Origin: Bacteroidota bacterium
GTDB taxonomy: Bacteria > Bacteroidota > Bacteroidia > Chitinophagales > Chitinophagaceae
DNA: 64,000 nt
Assembly (NCBI GenBank): GCA_947456625.1
Contig: CANGQJ010000010.1
Span: 32,790-96,789, forward strand
Direction of reading: 5' to 3'
In this document: positions 1-8,338 of the stretch, in pieces
Layout of the letters: each line of letters opens with the position of its first letter
Position numbering within the stretch: the first letter of the stretch is position 1
Program-made: the position numbers and the translations under genes
Notes under the pieces: model-generated
What the model was told of the DNA's origin: nothing
Database searches by the model: none
Seen by the model: only the letters and a program-made list of their open reading frames with translations

Positions 1-2
1 CT

Positions 3-173
3 AATTGGTTCCCTATTTGGGGAGGCTCCGAATTTGAGTTTTTCAGACCCGTTTTTAATTTTGCAGATGCTGCTATTAGTTCTGGGGTCATTGCTTTATT
101 TGTATTTCAGGGTAAGTTTTTTGGTGAAACAGCATCAAATGACAATGACGCTCCACCCAATCCTACTAGCTAG
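3..173 (+). CDS. lspA: Lipoprotein signal peptidase II, C-terminal fragment
   Basis: Partial gene entering from the left edge; the reading frame starts at base 3 and ends at a TAG at 171-173. LspA cleaves signal peptides of diacylated prolipoproteins in the inner membrane. The visible 56 residues contain FNFADAAIS, matching the conserved FNxAD motif that carries one of the two catalytic aspartates. A last hydrophobic helix (GVIALFVFQ) and a polar cytoplasmic tail rich in Asn/Asp/Pro follow. The other catalytic Asp lies outside the window. lspA beside ileS and a dksA-like gene is a common Bacteroidota arrangement, which supports the call. Confidence 0.85.
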   Translation, partial: NWFPIWGGSEFEFFRPVFNFADAAISSGVIALFVFQGKFFGETASNDNDAPPNPTS

Positions 174-207
174 CCTATTTTAGCCTAATTGCTTATAATA
201 TCTAGGG

Positions 208-238
208 TTGCTTTTTACCATGCAATTTCGTACCTTCG
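208..238 (+). promoter_or_regulatory. Bacteroidota-type promoter of ileS
   Basis: A TTG at 208-210, a 20-base spacer and TACCTTCG at 231-238 fit the Bacteroidota sigma-A consensus (TTG/TTTG, 19-21 bases, TAnnTTTG or the TTCG variant). The ileS start codon lies 31 bases downstream of the -7 element. Read from sequence only. Confidence 0.55.
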
Positions 239-269
239 TGCCCTAAAAATCAGATAGGATAAGCGTTTT

Positions 270-3200
270 ATGAGCAACCAATACCCAGAATTTAAAGGCT
301 TACATTTGCCTACCATTGAGGCCGAAATCTTAGCTGCATGGAAAAACGAGCAGGCTTTTGAAAAATCGGTTAATTTACGTGAAGGCAAAACTCCATTCGT
401 TTTTTACGAAGGGCCACCAAGTGCCAATGGCATGCCGGGTATTCACCACGTTATTTCAAGAACTTTAAAGGATATGATGTGTCGTTACAAAACGATGCAA
501 GGTTTTCAAGTAAAACGTAAGGGTGGGTGGGATACACATGGTTTGCCTGTTGAGTTGGGTGTTGAAAAAGAATTAGGCATTACAAAAGAAGATATTGGAA
601 AGAAAATTTCGGTGGAGGAGTATAATAAAAAATGTCGTGAAGCTGTGCTTAGGTATAAAAAAGAGTGGGACGACATTACCAATAAAATGGGTTATTGGGT
701 GGATTTAAATAACCCTTACATCACTTTTGAAAATAATTACATTGAAACATTATGGTGGATTTTAAGCACCCTTTATAAAAAAGGATACTTATACCAAAGT
801 GTAAGTATACAACCTTATTCACCAGCTGCAGGAACAGGTTTAAGTTCTCATGAATTAAATCAGCCAGGTACATACAAGGACGTAAAAGACACTTCCACGG
901 TTGCCATGTTTAAAGCAACACAGTCTGCAGATTCAAAATTTTTATTTGATGCAGCTGCAAGCAATAAAAATAATCAGGACGTGTATTATATGGCATGGAC
1001 CACCACGCCATGGACATTGCCTTCTAACTTAGGTTTAACAGTTGGGCCCAATATTGATTATGTATTAGTAGCAACTTATAACCCTTACACTGCAATGCCA
1101 GTGAATGTGGTGTTGGCTAAAGCCTTACTATCAAAATATTTTAAAGAAGAAGGATTAACTATTGAAACATTTGCAGAAGGGGATAAAATTGTTCCTTGGA
1201 AAATACTTGCCGAATTTAAAGGAGCACAATTAAATGGATTGCGTTACGAACAGTTAATGCCATTTGAAGCAAATAATCCAGCAACATTTGAGGGAGATCC
1301 ATTTAAAATTATTTTAGGAGATTTTGTAACAACCGAAGATGGTACTGGTATTGTACATACCTCACCTGCATTTGGTGCGGATGACTATAAAGTGGGACAA
1401 AAAAATAATTTAGGAATCATAACCCTAGTAGATAGAGCAGGAAAATTTGTAGAAGGTGTAGGAGAATTTAGTGGCCGCTATGTAAAAAATTATAAAGACG
1501 AAAAAGACTATGTAGATGTGAATGTAGATATCTGCGTAAAATTGAAAAAAGAAAATCGTGCTTTTAAAGTTGAAAAATATGAGCACAACTATCCACATTG
1601 TTGGAGAACTGATAAGCCAATTTTATATTATCCATTAGATGCATGGTTTATTAAAACAACGGCAGTAAAAGATAGATTGGTGGAATTAAATAAAACCATT
1701 AATTGGAAACCAAAGAGCACCGGTGAAGGCCGTTTTGGCAATTGGTTAGAGAACATGGTGGATTGGAATTTATCCAGAAGCAGGTATTGGGGAACGCCAC
1801 TTCCAATTTGGAGAACAGAGGATGGAACCGAAGAAATATGTGTTGGTTCAATAGAAGAGTTAACTGATTTATATGTAGCAGCAAAAGAAAAAGGGTTTAA
1901 TAAGGAAGTGAACTTGCAAATTGTAAATGGCAAATTAGATGTGGATTTGCATAAACCATTTGTGGATCAAATTGAACTATTAAGTGCAAGTGGCCAACCC
2001 ATGAAACGTGTTTCGGATTTAGTGGACGTTTGGTTTGACTCCGGTGCTATGCCTTACGCGCAATGGCATTATCCATTTGAAAACAAGGACTTGATTGATA
2101 AAGGACAAGCCTTCCCTGCCGATTTTATATGTGAAGGAGTGGATCAAACACGTGGCTGGTTTTATACCTTACATACATTAGGTGTTTTGCTTTTTGATAG
2201 TGTTGCATACAAAGCCGTTATGAGTAATGGTTTGGTGCTAGATAAGAATGGCAACAAGATGAGTAAACGTTTGGGCAATGTGGTAAATCCTTTTGAAACA
2301 TTAAATACTTATGGTGCTGATGCAACTAGGTGGTACTTAGTAACCAATGCTTCACCTTGGGATAATTTAAAGTTTGACTTATCGGGTATACAGGAAGTGC
2401 AAAGAAAATTCTTTGGCACTTTATACAATACGTATCAATTCTTTGCATTGTATTCCAATGTAGACGGATTTAAATTTGAACAAGCATATATTCCTGTTGC
2501 GCAAAGGCCAGAAATTGACAGATGGATTATATCTTCTCTAAATACATTAATACAAACGGTAACCACTTCTATGGACGACTTTGAGCCAACCAATGCTGGC
2601 CGTGCCATAGAAACCTTTGTGGACGAGCATTTAAGCAATTGGTATGTTCGTTTATGTCGTCGTCGTTTTTGGAAAGGCACATATACGCAGGATAAAATAG
2701 CGGCGTATCAAACCTTATATGAATGCATAGAAACTATTGCAAGACTTATGGCGCCTATTGCACCATTTTTCTGTGATCAAATATTTAGAAATTTAAATGG
2801 AATTACAAAACGCCATAATGCAATTTCTATACACCATGTAGATTTTCCAAAAGCAGATACTTCAAAAATGGATTTAGCATTAGAAGCGCGTATGCAAATG
2901 GCACAAGATATTTGTTCATTGGTATTATCTATTCGTAAGAAGGTAAATATCAAAGTGCGTCAGCCACTTCAAAAAATATTGATTCCTGTTTTAGATCCAA
3001 ATATGAAAGCGGCTATTGAACAAATGGAAGCACTTATTTTGGCAGAGGTAAATGTTAAAGAAATAAATTATATCACTGAGACGAAGGGCGTAATTAGTAA
3101 AAAACTAAAACCAAACTTTAAGTTATTAGGTGCCAAATTGGGAACTAAAATGAAGCAGGCTTCGGCAGTAGTTGCAACGTTAAGTCAAGTTCAAATAAGC

Positions 3201-3620
3201 CAGTTGGAAAAGGACGGAACTTTAAACTTGGAAATTGAAGGTGAAATCATTCCATTGTTAGTTTCTGAGGTGGAAATTATAGCTGAGGATATACCGGGAT
3301 GGAGCGTTGCTGTGAAGAATGCCCTAACAGTGGCCTTAGACATAACCCTAAGTCCTGCCTTAATTAAGGAAGGAAATGCCAGAGAGCTGGTAAATAGGGT
3401 TCAAAATATCCGAAAAGAGGCAAATTTTGAGCTAACTGACAAGATTTTACTCCGAATTGTGGATAACACGGATTTGAAGGAAGCTATTAATGAATTTTCA
3501 GATTATATTTGCGACGAAATATTGGCATTGAGTATTGACTGGGTTCCGGAACTTGCTGAAGGAGTGGATGTTGAAATCAATGATCATAAATTAAGGATCT
3601 CTGTTTTACAAAAAGGATAA
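270..3620 (+). CDS. ileS: Isoleucyl-tRNA synthetase (long, eukaryotic-like type)
   Basis: Class I aminoacyl-tRNA synthetase that charges tRNA-Ile with isoleucine in the cytoplasm and edits mischarged valine. The HIGH-type signature is GIHH at residues 57-60 and the KMSKR loop is at 663-667. The CP1 editing insertion lies between them, with TTTPWTLPSNLG and DGTGIVHTSPAFGADD. At 1116 residues it is longer than the classical bacterial enzyme (about 930). It lacks the C-terminal Cys zinc module of that type and ends in the ELVNRVQNIRKE segment of the long, eukaryotic-like type, several members of which are known to be mupirocin-insensitive. The ATG at 270 follows a good promoter. The dksA-like gene begins 2 bases after its stop, so the two are probably co-transcribed. 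Confidence 0.97.
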   Translation: MSNQYPEFKGLHLPTIEAEILAAWKNEQAFEKSVNLREGKTPFVFYEGPPSANGMPGIHHVISRTLKDMMCRYKTMQGFQVKRKGGWDTHGLPVELGVEKELGITKEDIGKKISVEEYNKKCREAVLRYKKEWDDITNKMGYWVDLNNPYITFENNYIETLWWILSTLYKKGYLYQSVSIQPYSPAAGTGLSSHELNQPGTYKDVKDTSTVAMFKATQSADSKFLFDAAASNKNNQDVYYMAWTTTPWTLPSNLGLTVGPNIDYVLVATYNPYTAMPVNVVLAKALLSKYFKEEGLTIETFAEGDKIVPWKILAEFKGAQLNGLRYEQLMPFEANNPATFEGDPFKIILGDFVTTEDGTGIVHTSPAFGADDYKVGQKNNLGIITLVDRAGKFVEGVGEFSGRYVKNYKDEKDYVDVNVDICVKLKKENRAFKVEKYEHNYPHCWRTDKPILYYPLDAWFIKTTAVKDRLVELNKTINWKPKSTGEGRFGNWLENMVDWNLSRSRYWGTPLPIWRTEDGTEEICVGSIEELTDLYVAAKEKGFNKEVNLQIVNGKLDVDLHKPFVDQIELLSASGQPMKRVSDLVDVWFDSGAMPYAQWHYPFENKDLIDKGQAFPADFICEGVDQTRGWFYTLHTLGVLLFDSVAYKAVMSNGLVLDKNGNKMSKRLGNVVNPFETLNTYGADATRWYLVTNASPWDNLKFDLSGIQEVQRKFFGTLYNTYQFFALYSNVDGFKFEQAYIPVAQRPEIDRWIISSLNTLIQTVTTSMDDFEPTNAGRAIETFVDEHLSNWYVRLCRRRFWKGTYTQDKIAAYQTLYECIETIARLMAPIAPFFCDQIFRNLNGITKRHNAISIHHVDFPKADTSKMDLALEARMQMAQDICSLVLSIRKKVNIKVRQPLQKILIPVLDPNMKAAIEQMEALILAEVNVKEINYITETKGVISKKLKPNFKLLGAKLGTKMKQASAVVATLSQVQISQLEKDGTLNLEIEGEIIPLLVSEVEIIAEDIPGWSVAVKNALTVALDITLSPALIKEGNARELVNRVQNIRKEANFELTDKILLRIVDNTDLKEAINEFSDYICDEILALSIDWVPELAEGVDVEINDHKLRISVLQKG

Positions 3621-3622
3621 AT

Positions 3623-4657
3623 ATGGCTACAAAGAAATCAGTACCGGCTAAAAAGGCGGCACCAGCAAAAAAAGCAGCTCCTGCTAAAAAGGCAGCGCCT
3701 GTTAAAAAAGTGGCACCAGCAAAAAAAGCAGCTCCCGTAAAAAAGGCGGCTCCTGCTAAAAAAGCGGCACCAGCAAAAAAGGCAGCTCCTGCTAAAAAAG
3801 CAGCTCCTGCTAAAAAAGCGGCACCAGCAAAAAAGGCAGCACCTGTTAAAAAGGCGGCACCAGCAAAAAAGGCAGCCCCTGCTAAAAAAGCGGCTCCGGC
3901 TAAAGCTCCTGCAAAACCAGTAGCAAAGGCAGCGGCACCAGCAAAAAAAGCAGCTCCGGCTAAAACTCCTGCAAAACCAGTAGCAAAGGCAGCGACACCA
4001 GCAAAAAAAGCAGCTCCGGCTAAAGCCCCTGTAAAAGCAGCACCTGCTAAACCAGTTGTTGCGGCTAAGCCAGTTGAAAAATATGTACCTCCTGTAAAAC
4101 CGGCACCAAAAGTACCTACTCCTCCAGTGAAGCCTGTGCGCAAAACAGCAGAACCAATTAAGGATGTAAAAGTGCCAAAGATTAATGTAAAGAGTAGTGT
4201 TCCATATCAACCAGGTTATGTGCCAATGGAAAAAAGAAAAGAGGTAGAGCGTTCAACCGATACATTGGTTAAATATTCAGATGCCGAGCTTGCAGAATTT
4301 AAAGAATTAATTTCACGCAAAATGGAAGCTGCTAAAGCCGACCTTGCATATCATAAAAGTCAAATGATGCATACAGGCGAATTTGGCGGTGATTTCGATG
4401 ATGCTAGGTATATGACCATGGAAGACGGTAGCGTTAGCATGGAAAGAGAGCAGTTAGCGCAAAGAGCTAGTGTTTTAATTAGCTTTATTGATAAGTTAGA
4501 AAAAGCATTAATGCGTATCGAAAACAAAACTTACGGTATCTGTAGAGTTACTGGTTTGTTAATTGACAAGGATCGTTTACGTATTGTTCCTCATGCTACT
4601 TTAAGTGTAGAGGCAAAGCTTGGAAACTATAAAAATAGTAATACACAAGGCGAATAA
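3623..4657 (+). CDS. TraR/DksA-family protein with histone H1-like Lys/Ala/Pro-rich N-terminal tail
   Basis: A two-part protein of 344 residues. Residues 1 to about 150 are near-perfect repeats of KKAAPA with some KPVAKAA and KAPAKA units, resembling histone H1 or bacterial HU/AlgP-type tails. A Pro-rich linker leads to residues 200-344, a DksA/TraR domain: a coiled-coil stretch (DAELAEFKELISRKMEAA), the LEKALMRIENKTYGICRVTG segment, and RLRIVPHATLSVEAK. DksA proteins bind the secondary channel of RNA polymerase. The zinc-finger cysteines are nearly all absent: only C307 is seen in the finger region, where four are canonical. The tail is strongly basic and could bind DNA or RNA (inference). 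It starts 2 bases after ileS and is followed by a strong terminator. Confidence 0.85.
   Translation: MATKKSVPAKKAAPAKKAAPAKKAAPVKKVAPAKKAAPVKKAAPAKKAAPAKKAAPAKKAAPAKKAAPAKKAAPVKKAAPAKKAAPAKKAAPAKAPAKPVAKAAAPAKKAAPAKTPAKPVAKAATPAKKAAPAKAPVKAAPAKPVVAAKPVEKYVPPVKPAPKVPTPPVKPVRKTAEPIKDVKVPKINVKSSVPYQPGYVPMEKRKEVERSTDTLVKYSDAELAEFKELISRKMEAAKADLAYHKSQMMHTGEFGGDFDDARYMTMEDGSVSMEREQLAQRASVLISFIDKLEKALMRIENKTYGICRVTGLLIDKDRLRIVPHATLSVEAKLGNYKNSNTQGE
3641..4075 (+). repeat. Intragenic low-complexity repeat encoding the KKAAPA tail
   Basis: An array of degenerate 15- and 18-base units, such as GCACCAGCAAAAAAG and GCTCCTGCTAAAAAA, encodes the basic tail. Two nearly identical larger blocks, each with AAACCAGTAGCAAAGGCAGC, lie at about 3900-3960 and 3960-4020. 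Synonymous codons vary between units while the amino-acid pattern is constant, so selection appears to act on the protein. Such arrays can change length by slippage. Confidence 0.85.
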
Positions 4658-4682
4658 GTTCACTAGTGTTACTTAAAAATAT

Positions 4683-4714
4683 AAAAAGCCCTGATTAAAA
4701 TTTCAGGGCTTTTT
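4683..4714 (+). terminator. Rho-independent terminator after the dksA-like gene
   Basis: Inverted repeat AAAAAGCCCTGA / TCAGGGCTTTTT around an 8-base loop, ending in a T run, 25 bases past the stop. It would close the ileS-dksA unit. Confidence 0.85.
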
Positions 4715-4720
4715 TATGAA

Positions 4721-4860
4721 TCGAACAATTTGTTTTCTCTACATCTAACAATTTGTTTTCTCTACATCGAACAATTTGTTTTCTCTACATCGAACATTTA
4801 GCTCCTCTCTACATCGAACATTTAGCTCCTCTCTACATCGAACGCTGCGCGTTCTCTTAC
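4721..4860. repeat. Intergenic tandem repeat of 23-24 bases with variable cores
   Basis: Six head-to-tail units begin at 4721, 4744, 4767, 4790, 4814 and 4838. The constant frame is TCTACATCGAAC. The cores differ: the first three share AATTTGTTTTC and contain the palindrome AACAA-T-TTGTT, the next two have ATTTAGCTCCTC, and the last has GCTGCGCGTTC, giving a GAACGC/GCGTTC hairpin. Units 1, 2 and 3 differ by one base (unit 2 has TCT for TCG). The array runs into the stop codon of the minus-strand exporter gene. 23 is not a multiple of three and no start codon leads in, so it is probably non-coding. Function unknown. Confidence 0.85.
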
Positions 4861-6674
4861 TTTACTTCTTGCATTTCAATTAACTTACGATAATACCCGT
4901 TTTGCGCAAGCAAGGAGTCATGATTGCCGCGTTCTACAATATTTCCTTTTTGCAATACAATAATTTCATCTGCGTGACGAATGGTAGAAAGCCTATGTGC
5001 AATTACAATTGATGTTCTGTTTTGCATCATATTATTAATAGCGTCTTGAACTAATTTTTCACTTTCAGTATCCAATGCGGAAGTAGCTTCGTCCAAAATT
5101 AAAATTGGCGGATTTTTAAGTACCGCTCTTGCAATGGTTAATCGTTGGCGCTCCCCCCCACTTAACTTACTACCTCGGTCACCAATAATGGTATTAAAGC
5201 CATCCTCTTTTTTAGAAATAAAATCATATGCGTTTGCAATTTTAGCAGCGGCTATAATTTCAGCCTCAGTGGCGTCTGGTTTTCCTAGGGCAATATTTGC
5301 AGCAATAGTATCATTAAATAAAATAGGTTCTTGGGTAACTATGCTTATTTGTTTTCTTAAACTATCTAAACTATAAGATTTAATATTTTTTCCATCAATG
5401 AGTAATTCCCCGGCGCTTACATCATGAAAACGAGGAACTAAGTCTGCTAGGGTGCTCTTGCCTGCCCCCGATGATCCAACCAAGGCAATGGTTTTCCCCT
5501 TTTGTATGCTTAAATTAATATTATTTAAAATGCTAACATCCTGGTAAGAGAACTGTACATTGTTAAAATCAATGGAGCTTGTAAAACCTTTTAATTCAAT
5601 TGGATTTGCGGGCGCTTCAACTACAATTGGCGCTTCTAAAACTTCGTTTAAACGGTCCAAAGTAGCCACCCCACGATTCACATTGTAAACTGCTTGTGAT
5701 AAGGCTTTTGCTGGATTTATAATTTGAGAAAACAAGGCTACGTAACCAATAAATGAACTGCCTGATAATATCTCACCATTTAAAACAAGTTTTCCGCCAA
5801 ACCAAAGTACGCAACATAAAATAATAACGCCCAATGATTCTGAAAGTGGTGATGCTAAATCACGACGATATAATATTTTATTTTTTATCAAGAATATTTC
5901 ATCCACTAATCCAAAGAAACTTTTCTTAACTCTGCCTTCTGCATTAAAGGCTTTAATAATTCTTAGGCCTGTTAGTGTCTCTTCCATTTGGGACATAATT
6001 TCACCCCATTTTACCTGGGCCTTATTGGTTTGTTTTTTTAAACTTCTTCCAATGCGACCCACTATTAATCCAGCTAATGGTAGTAGTATAAAAACAAATA
6101 AAGTAAGCTTTACGCTAATAACAAATAAAACAATAATGATACCTATGATATTTAAAGGCTCTTTAATCATGCCTTCTAAAGCACAAATAATGGAGGACTC
6201 TAGGTCTGCGATATCATTGGAGGATCTGCTTAAAATATCTCCTTTGCGTTGCTCGGTAAAGTATCCAATTGGGAGTTGTAAAATTTTATTGTATAATAAT
6301 TTGGAGTATTTTCTGGTTACTGCATTTCTGATAGGCGCCAAAAAATAAAAAGATAAGTATAAAAATAAATTCTTTAATAATACGGCCGAAATGATGCCAA
6401 AGCAAATCCAACCCAAGGCATAAACCTTACCATATTTTACAATATTAGTTTGCAAAAAGCCATACAATGCATCCTTTAGGTTTCCAGTATTTTGAGTGGC
6501 TACTTTAGCAACGCTCGTTAATTCGCTGCTGCCAAATATTAAGTCCATAAATGGCACCAGCATGCTTAGGGAAAACAAGCTAAAAAGGATAGACAAGGAA
6601 ATGAAAAGAGTGTACAGGCCCATGTAAGCCTTGTATTCCTTGATATAACTAATGATTCTAAAAAATTTCTTCAT
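4857..6674 (-). CDS. ABC exporter, MsbA/lipid A-exporter-like (fused TMD-NBD)
   Basis: Half-size ABC exporter of about 605 residues, expected to work as a homodimer in the inner membrane and move lipids or other amphiphiles outward with ATP. The N-terminal half holds about six membrane helices (first near residues 15-40). The C-terminal half is a nucleotide-binding domain with Walker A GSSGAGKST, signature LSGGERQR, Walker B ILILDEATSALD and the H-loop IAHRLST. I chose the ATG at 6674 (MKKFFRIIS), where the family usually starts; an upstream in-frame ATG at 6704 would add ten residues. Substrate cannot be read from sequence; MsbA-type lipid flippase is the nearest family. It is transcribed away from rbfA and its stop codon abuts the tandem repeat. 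Confidence 0.85.
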   Translation of the reverse strand: MKKFFRIISYIKEYKAYMGLYTLFISLSILFSLFSLSMLVPFMDLIFGSSELTSVAKVATQNTGNLKDALYGFLQTNIVKYGKVYALGWICFGIISAVLLKNLFLYLSFYFLAPIRNAVTRKYSKLLYNKILQLPIGYFTEQRKGDILSRSSNDIADLESSIICALEGMIKEPLNIIGIIIVLFVISVKLTLFVFILLPLAGLIVGRIGRSLKKQTNKAQVKWGEIMSQMEETLTGLRIIKAFNAEGRVKKSFFGLVDEIFLIKNKILYRRDLASPLSESLGVIILCCVLWFGGKLVLNGEILSGSSFIGYVALFSQIINPAKALSQAVYNVNRGVATLDRLNEVLEAPIVVEAPANPIELKGFTSSIDFNNVQFSYQDVSILNNINLSIQKGKTIALVGSSGAGKSTLADLVPRFHDVSAGELLIDGKNIKSYSLDSLRKQISIVTQEPILFNDTIAANIALGKPDATEAEIIAAAKIANAYDFISKKEDGFNTIIGDRGSKLSGGERQRLTIARAVLKNPPILILDEATSALDTESEKLVQDAINNMMQNRTSIVIAHRLSTIRHADEIIVLQKGNIVERGNHDSLLAQNGYYRKLIEMQEVK

Positions 6675-6743
6675 ATTCAAACTATTCCACGGAATAATCA
6701 GCAAAGTAACTAATTTTACAGCGAATCAACGATTTTGATTATT

Positions 6744-7088
6744 ATGGAAGAAGGTAAAAGACAAAAACAAGTTGCTGGGGCTATTCAAACCACAATGAAT
6801 GACATTTTTTTAAAATTAGGCCTGAATATCATGGATGGCGGCATGGTGTCTATTTCCTCAGTGAAAGTAACCCCCGATTTATTGGAGGCACGCATTTATT
6901 TAAGTCTATTTCAAGTAAAAGACCAGGCGGCATGCTTTAAGAAAATTCAAGGACAGGCATGGGAAATCAAAAAAAGATTAGGTGAGGAAATGAAACATGC
7001 TTTAAGACGCATTCCCGTTTTACATTTTTATTTAGACGACACATTAGATTATGTGTTTAAAATGGAGGAGATTTTTAAAACCTTATAA
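6744..7088 (+). CDS. rbfA: Ribosome-binding factor A
   Basis: Small KH-like protein (114 residues) that binds the 30S subunit during late 16S rRNA maturation and cold adaptation. It has the RbfA pattern: RQKQVAGAIQTTMNDIF at the start, then VSISSVKVTPDLLEARIYLSLF and LRRIPVLHFYLDDTLDY. The ATG at 6744 (MEEGKRQKQ) gives the normal family start; a TTG at 6735 would add three residues. Its TAA is directly followed by the GTG of the permease gene, so the two form an operon. Confidence 0.95.
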   Translation: MEEGKRQKQVAGAIQTTMNDIFLKLGLNIMDGGMVSISSVKVTPDLLEARIYLSLFQVKDQAACFKKIQGQAWEIKKRLGEEMKHALRRIPVLHFYLDDTLDYVFKMEEIFKTL

Positions 7089-8297
7089 GTGCATATTTTA
7101 TTTGCATGGCGTTATTTTAGAGGCAAGTATGCTTTTCAGGCAATTCAAATTATTGCTTGGGTGAGTGTGTTTGCAATAGCCATTGGCACAGCAGCCCTTA
7201 TTACTATTTTAAGTGTTTCCAATGGATTTACTTCGGTTGTAAAAGGCTTGTATGCCGATTTTTATGCAGACATAAGAGTCACACCCAAAAAAGGAAAGTT
7301 TTTTACAATTAATAATGAACAGTATTTTATATTAAAACATATTGAAGGAGTTCAAGCAATAAGTAAAGTTGTTGAAAACAGAGCATTACTAGTGAAAGGA
7401 CAAAATCAAACAGTTGCATTGGTTAAAGGCGTTGAAAATTCTTATGGGAGTATTAATAAAATAAATAAATATTTAAAACGTGGCGAGTGCGCCATTGGTG
7501 ACTTGGAAAGCCCTTTATTTATAATGGGCATTGGTGTGGAACATAAGCTGGGACTTATGAAACAACAAATTGCGGACACTTTTCAAGTGTATGCTGTAAA
7601 CAGGTCGGGTAAGGCAATTACACAAATGGGGCAATTAAATATTTTAAATGCGCAGGAGTCCGGCGCATTTTCGGTGCAGCAAGAATTTGACGACCAATAT
7701 GTGTTTACCAACATTCATTTTGCACAGTACTTATTTGATTTGCAAGCGGGGGAAGTTTCTGCAATTGAAATGTCTGTAAATCCAAGCAATGAAAAAGAAG
7801 TGATACAAGCAGTACAAAAAATTTTAGGGCCTGACTTTTTTGTAAGCAATAAATATCAGCAAAATATTGACTTATATAGAATCATGGAAGTGGAAAAATG
7901 GATTATTTTTTGCATTCTTGCTTTAGTCATGATGGTGGCATCTTTTAATTTAGTGGGTGCATTAACGATGCTTGTTTTAGAAAAGGAAAAAGACATTCAT
8001 GTATTAAATGCAATGGGTGCAAGTAGTTGGGATATTCAAAAAATATTTTTATTACTTTCTGCTGTGATGGCAATTTTAGGTGCCCTTATTGGCGGCGGAC
8101 TGGCAAGTATATTTAGCTTTTTACAATATAAGTACCACTTTATAAAACTAGGTGGTGGATCCTTTGTAATTGATTATTATCCAATTCAGCCAATGGCGAT
8201 GGACTATATTGCTATTATGACACTGGTCATTGTAATTGCACTGCTAGCTGGGTGGATTCCATCACGCAAAGCAGCAGCAAGAATCAAAAAGATATAA
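7089..8297 (+). CDS. LolC/LolE/FtsX-type ABC permease
   Basis: Integral membrane permease of 402 residues with FtsX topology. One helix near residues 20-45 (IIAWVSVFAIAIGTAALITI) is followed by a large periplasmic domain, and three helices lie in the C-terminal third (FCILALVMMVASFNLVGA, LLLSAVMAILGALIGGG and MTLVIVIALLAGWIPS). This is the architecture of LolC/E, which extract lipoproteins from the inner membrane with the ATPase LolD. No ATPase gene is adjacent, so the partner must be elsewhere. The start is a GTG right behind the rbfA stop, giving the family-typical FAWRYFRGKY start. The operon ends at a bidirectional terminator. Confidence 0.85.
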   Translation: MHILFAWRYFRGKYAFQAIQIIAWVSVFAIAIGTAALITILSVSNGFTSVVKGLYADFYADIRVTPKKGKFFTINNEQYFILKHIEGVQAISKVVENRALLVKGQNQTVALVKGVENSYGSINKINKYLKRGECAIGDLESPLFIMGIGVEHKLGLMKQQIADTFQVYAVNRSGKAITQMGQLNILNAQESGAFSVQQEFDDQYVFTNIHFAQYLFDLQAGEVSAIEMSVNPSNEKEVIQAVQKILGPDFFVSNKYQQNIDLYRIMEVEKWIIFCILALVMMVASFNLVGALTMLVLEKEKDIHVLNAMGASSWDIQKIFLLLSAVMAILGALIGGGLASIFSFLQYKYHFIKLGGGSFVIDYYPIQPMAMDYIAIMTLVIVIALLAGWIPSRKAAARIKKI

Positions 8298-8301
8298 AAA
8301 T

Positions 8302-8333
8302 AAGGAAGGGCTAATTTTTTTTAGCCCTTCCTT
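8302..8333. terminator. Bidirectional terminator between converging genes
   Basis: Perfect stem AAGGAAGGGCTA / TAGCCCTTCCTT with an 8-base T-rich loop. It lies 4 bases past the permease stop and 6 bases past the transketolase stop, and its symmetry suits termination from both sides. Confidence 0.85.
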
Positions 8334-8338
8334 ATTTA

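Noticed and set aside
3577..4143. Long minus-strand frame rich in Gly, Ala and Phe opposite the KKAAPA repeat
   Set aside because: It is the mirror of the repetitive plus-strand coding region; it has no family match and the plus frame continues into a clear DksA domain.
4721..4860. CRISPR array
   Set aside because: Units are directly joined with no unique spacers, unit length is 23-24, and no cas genes are in the window.
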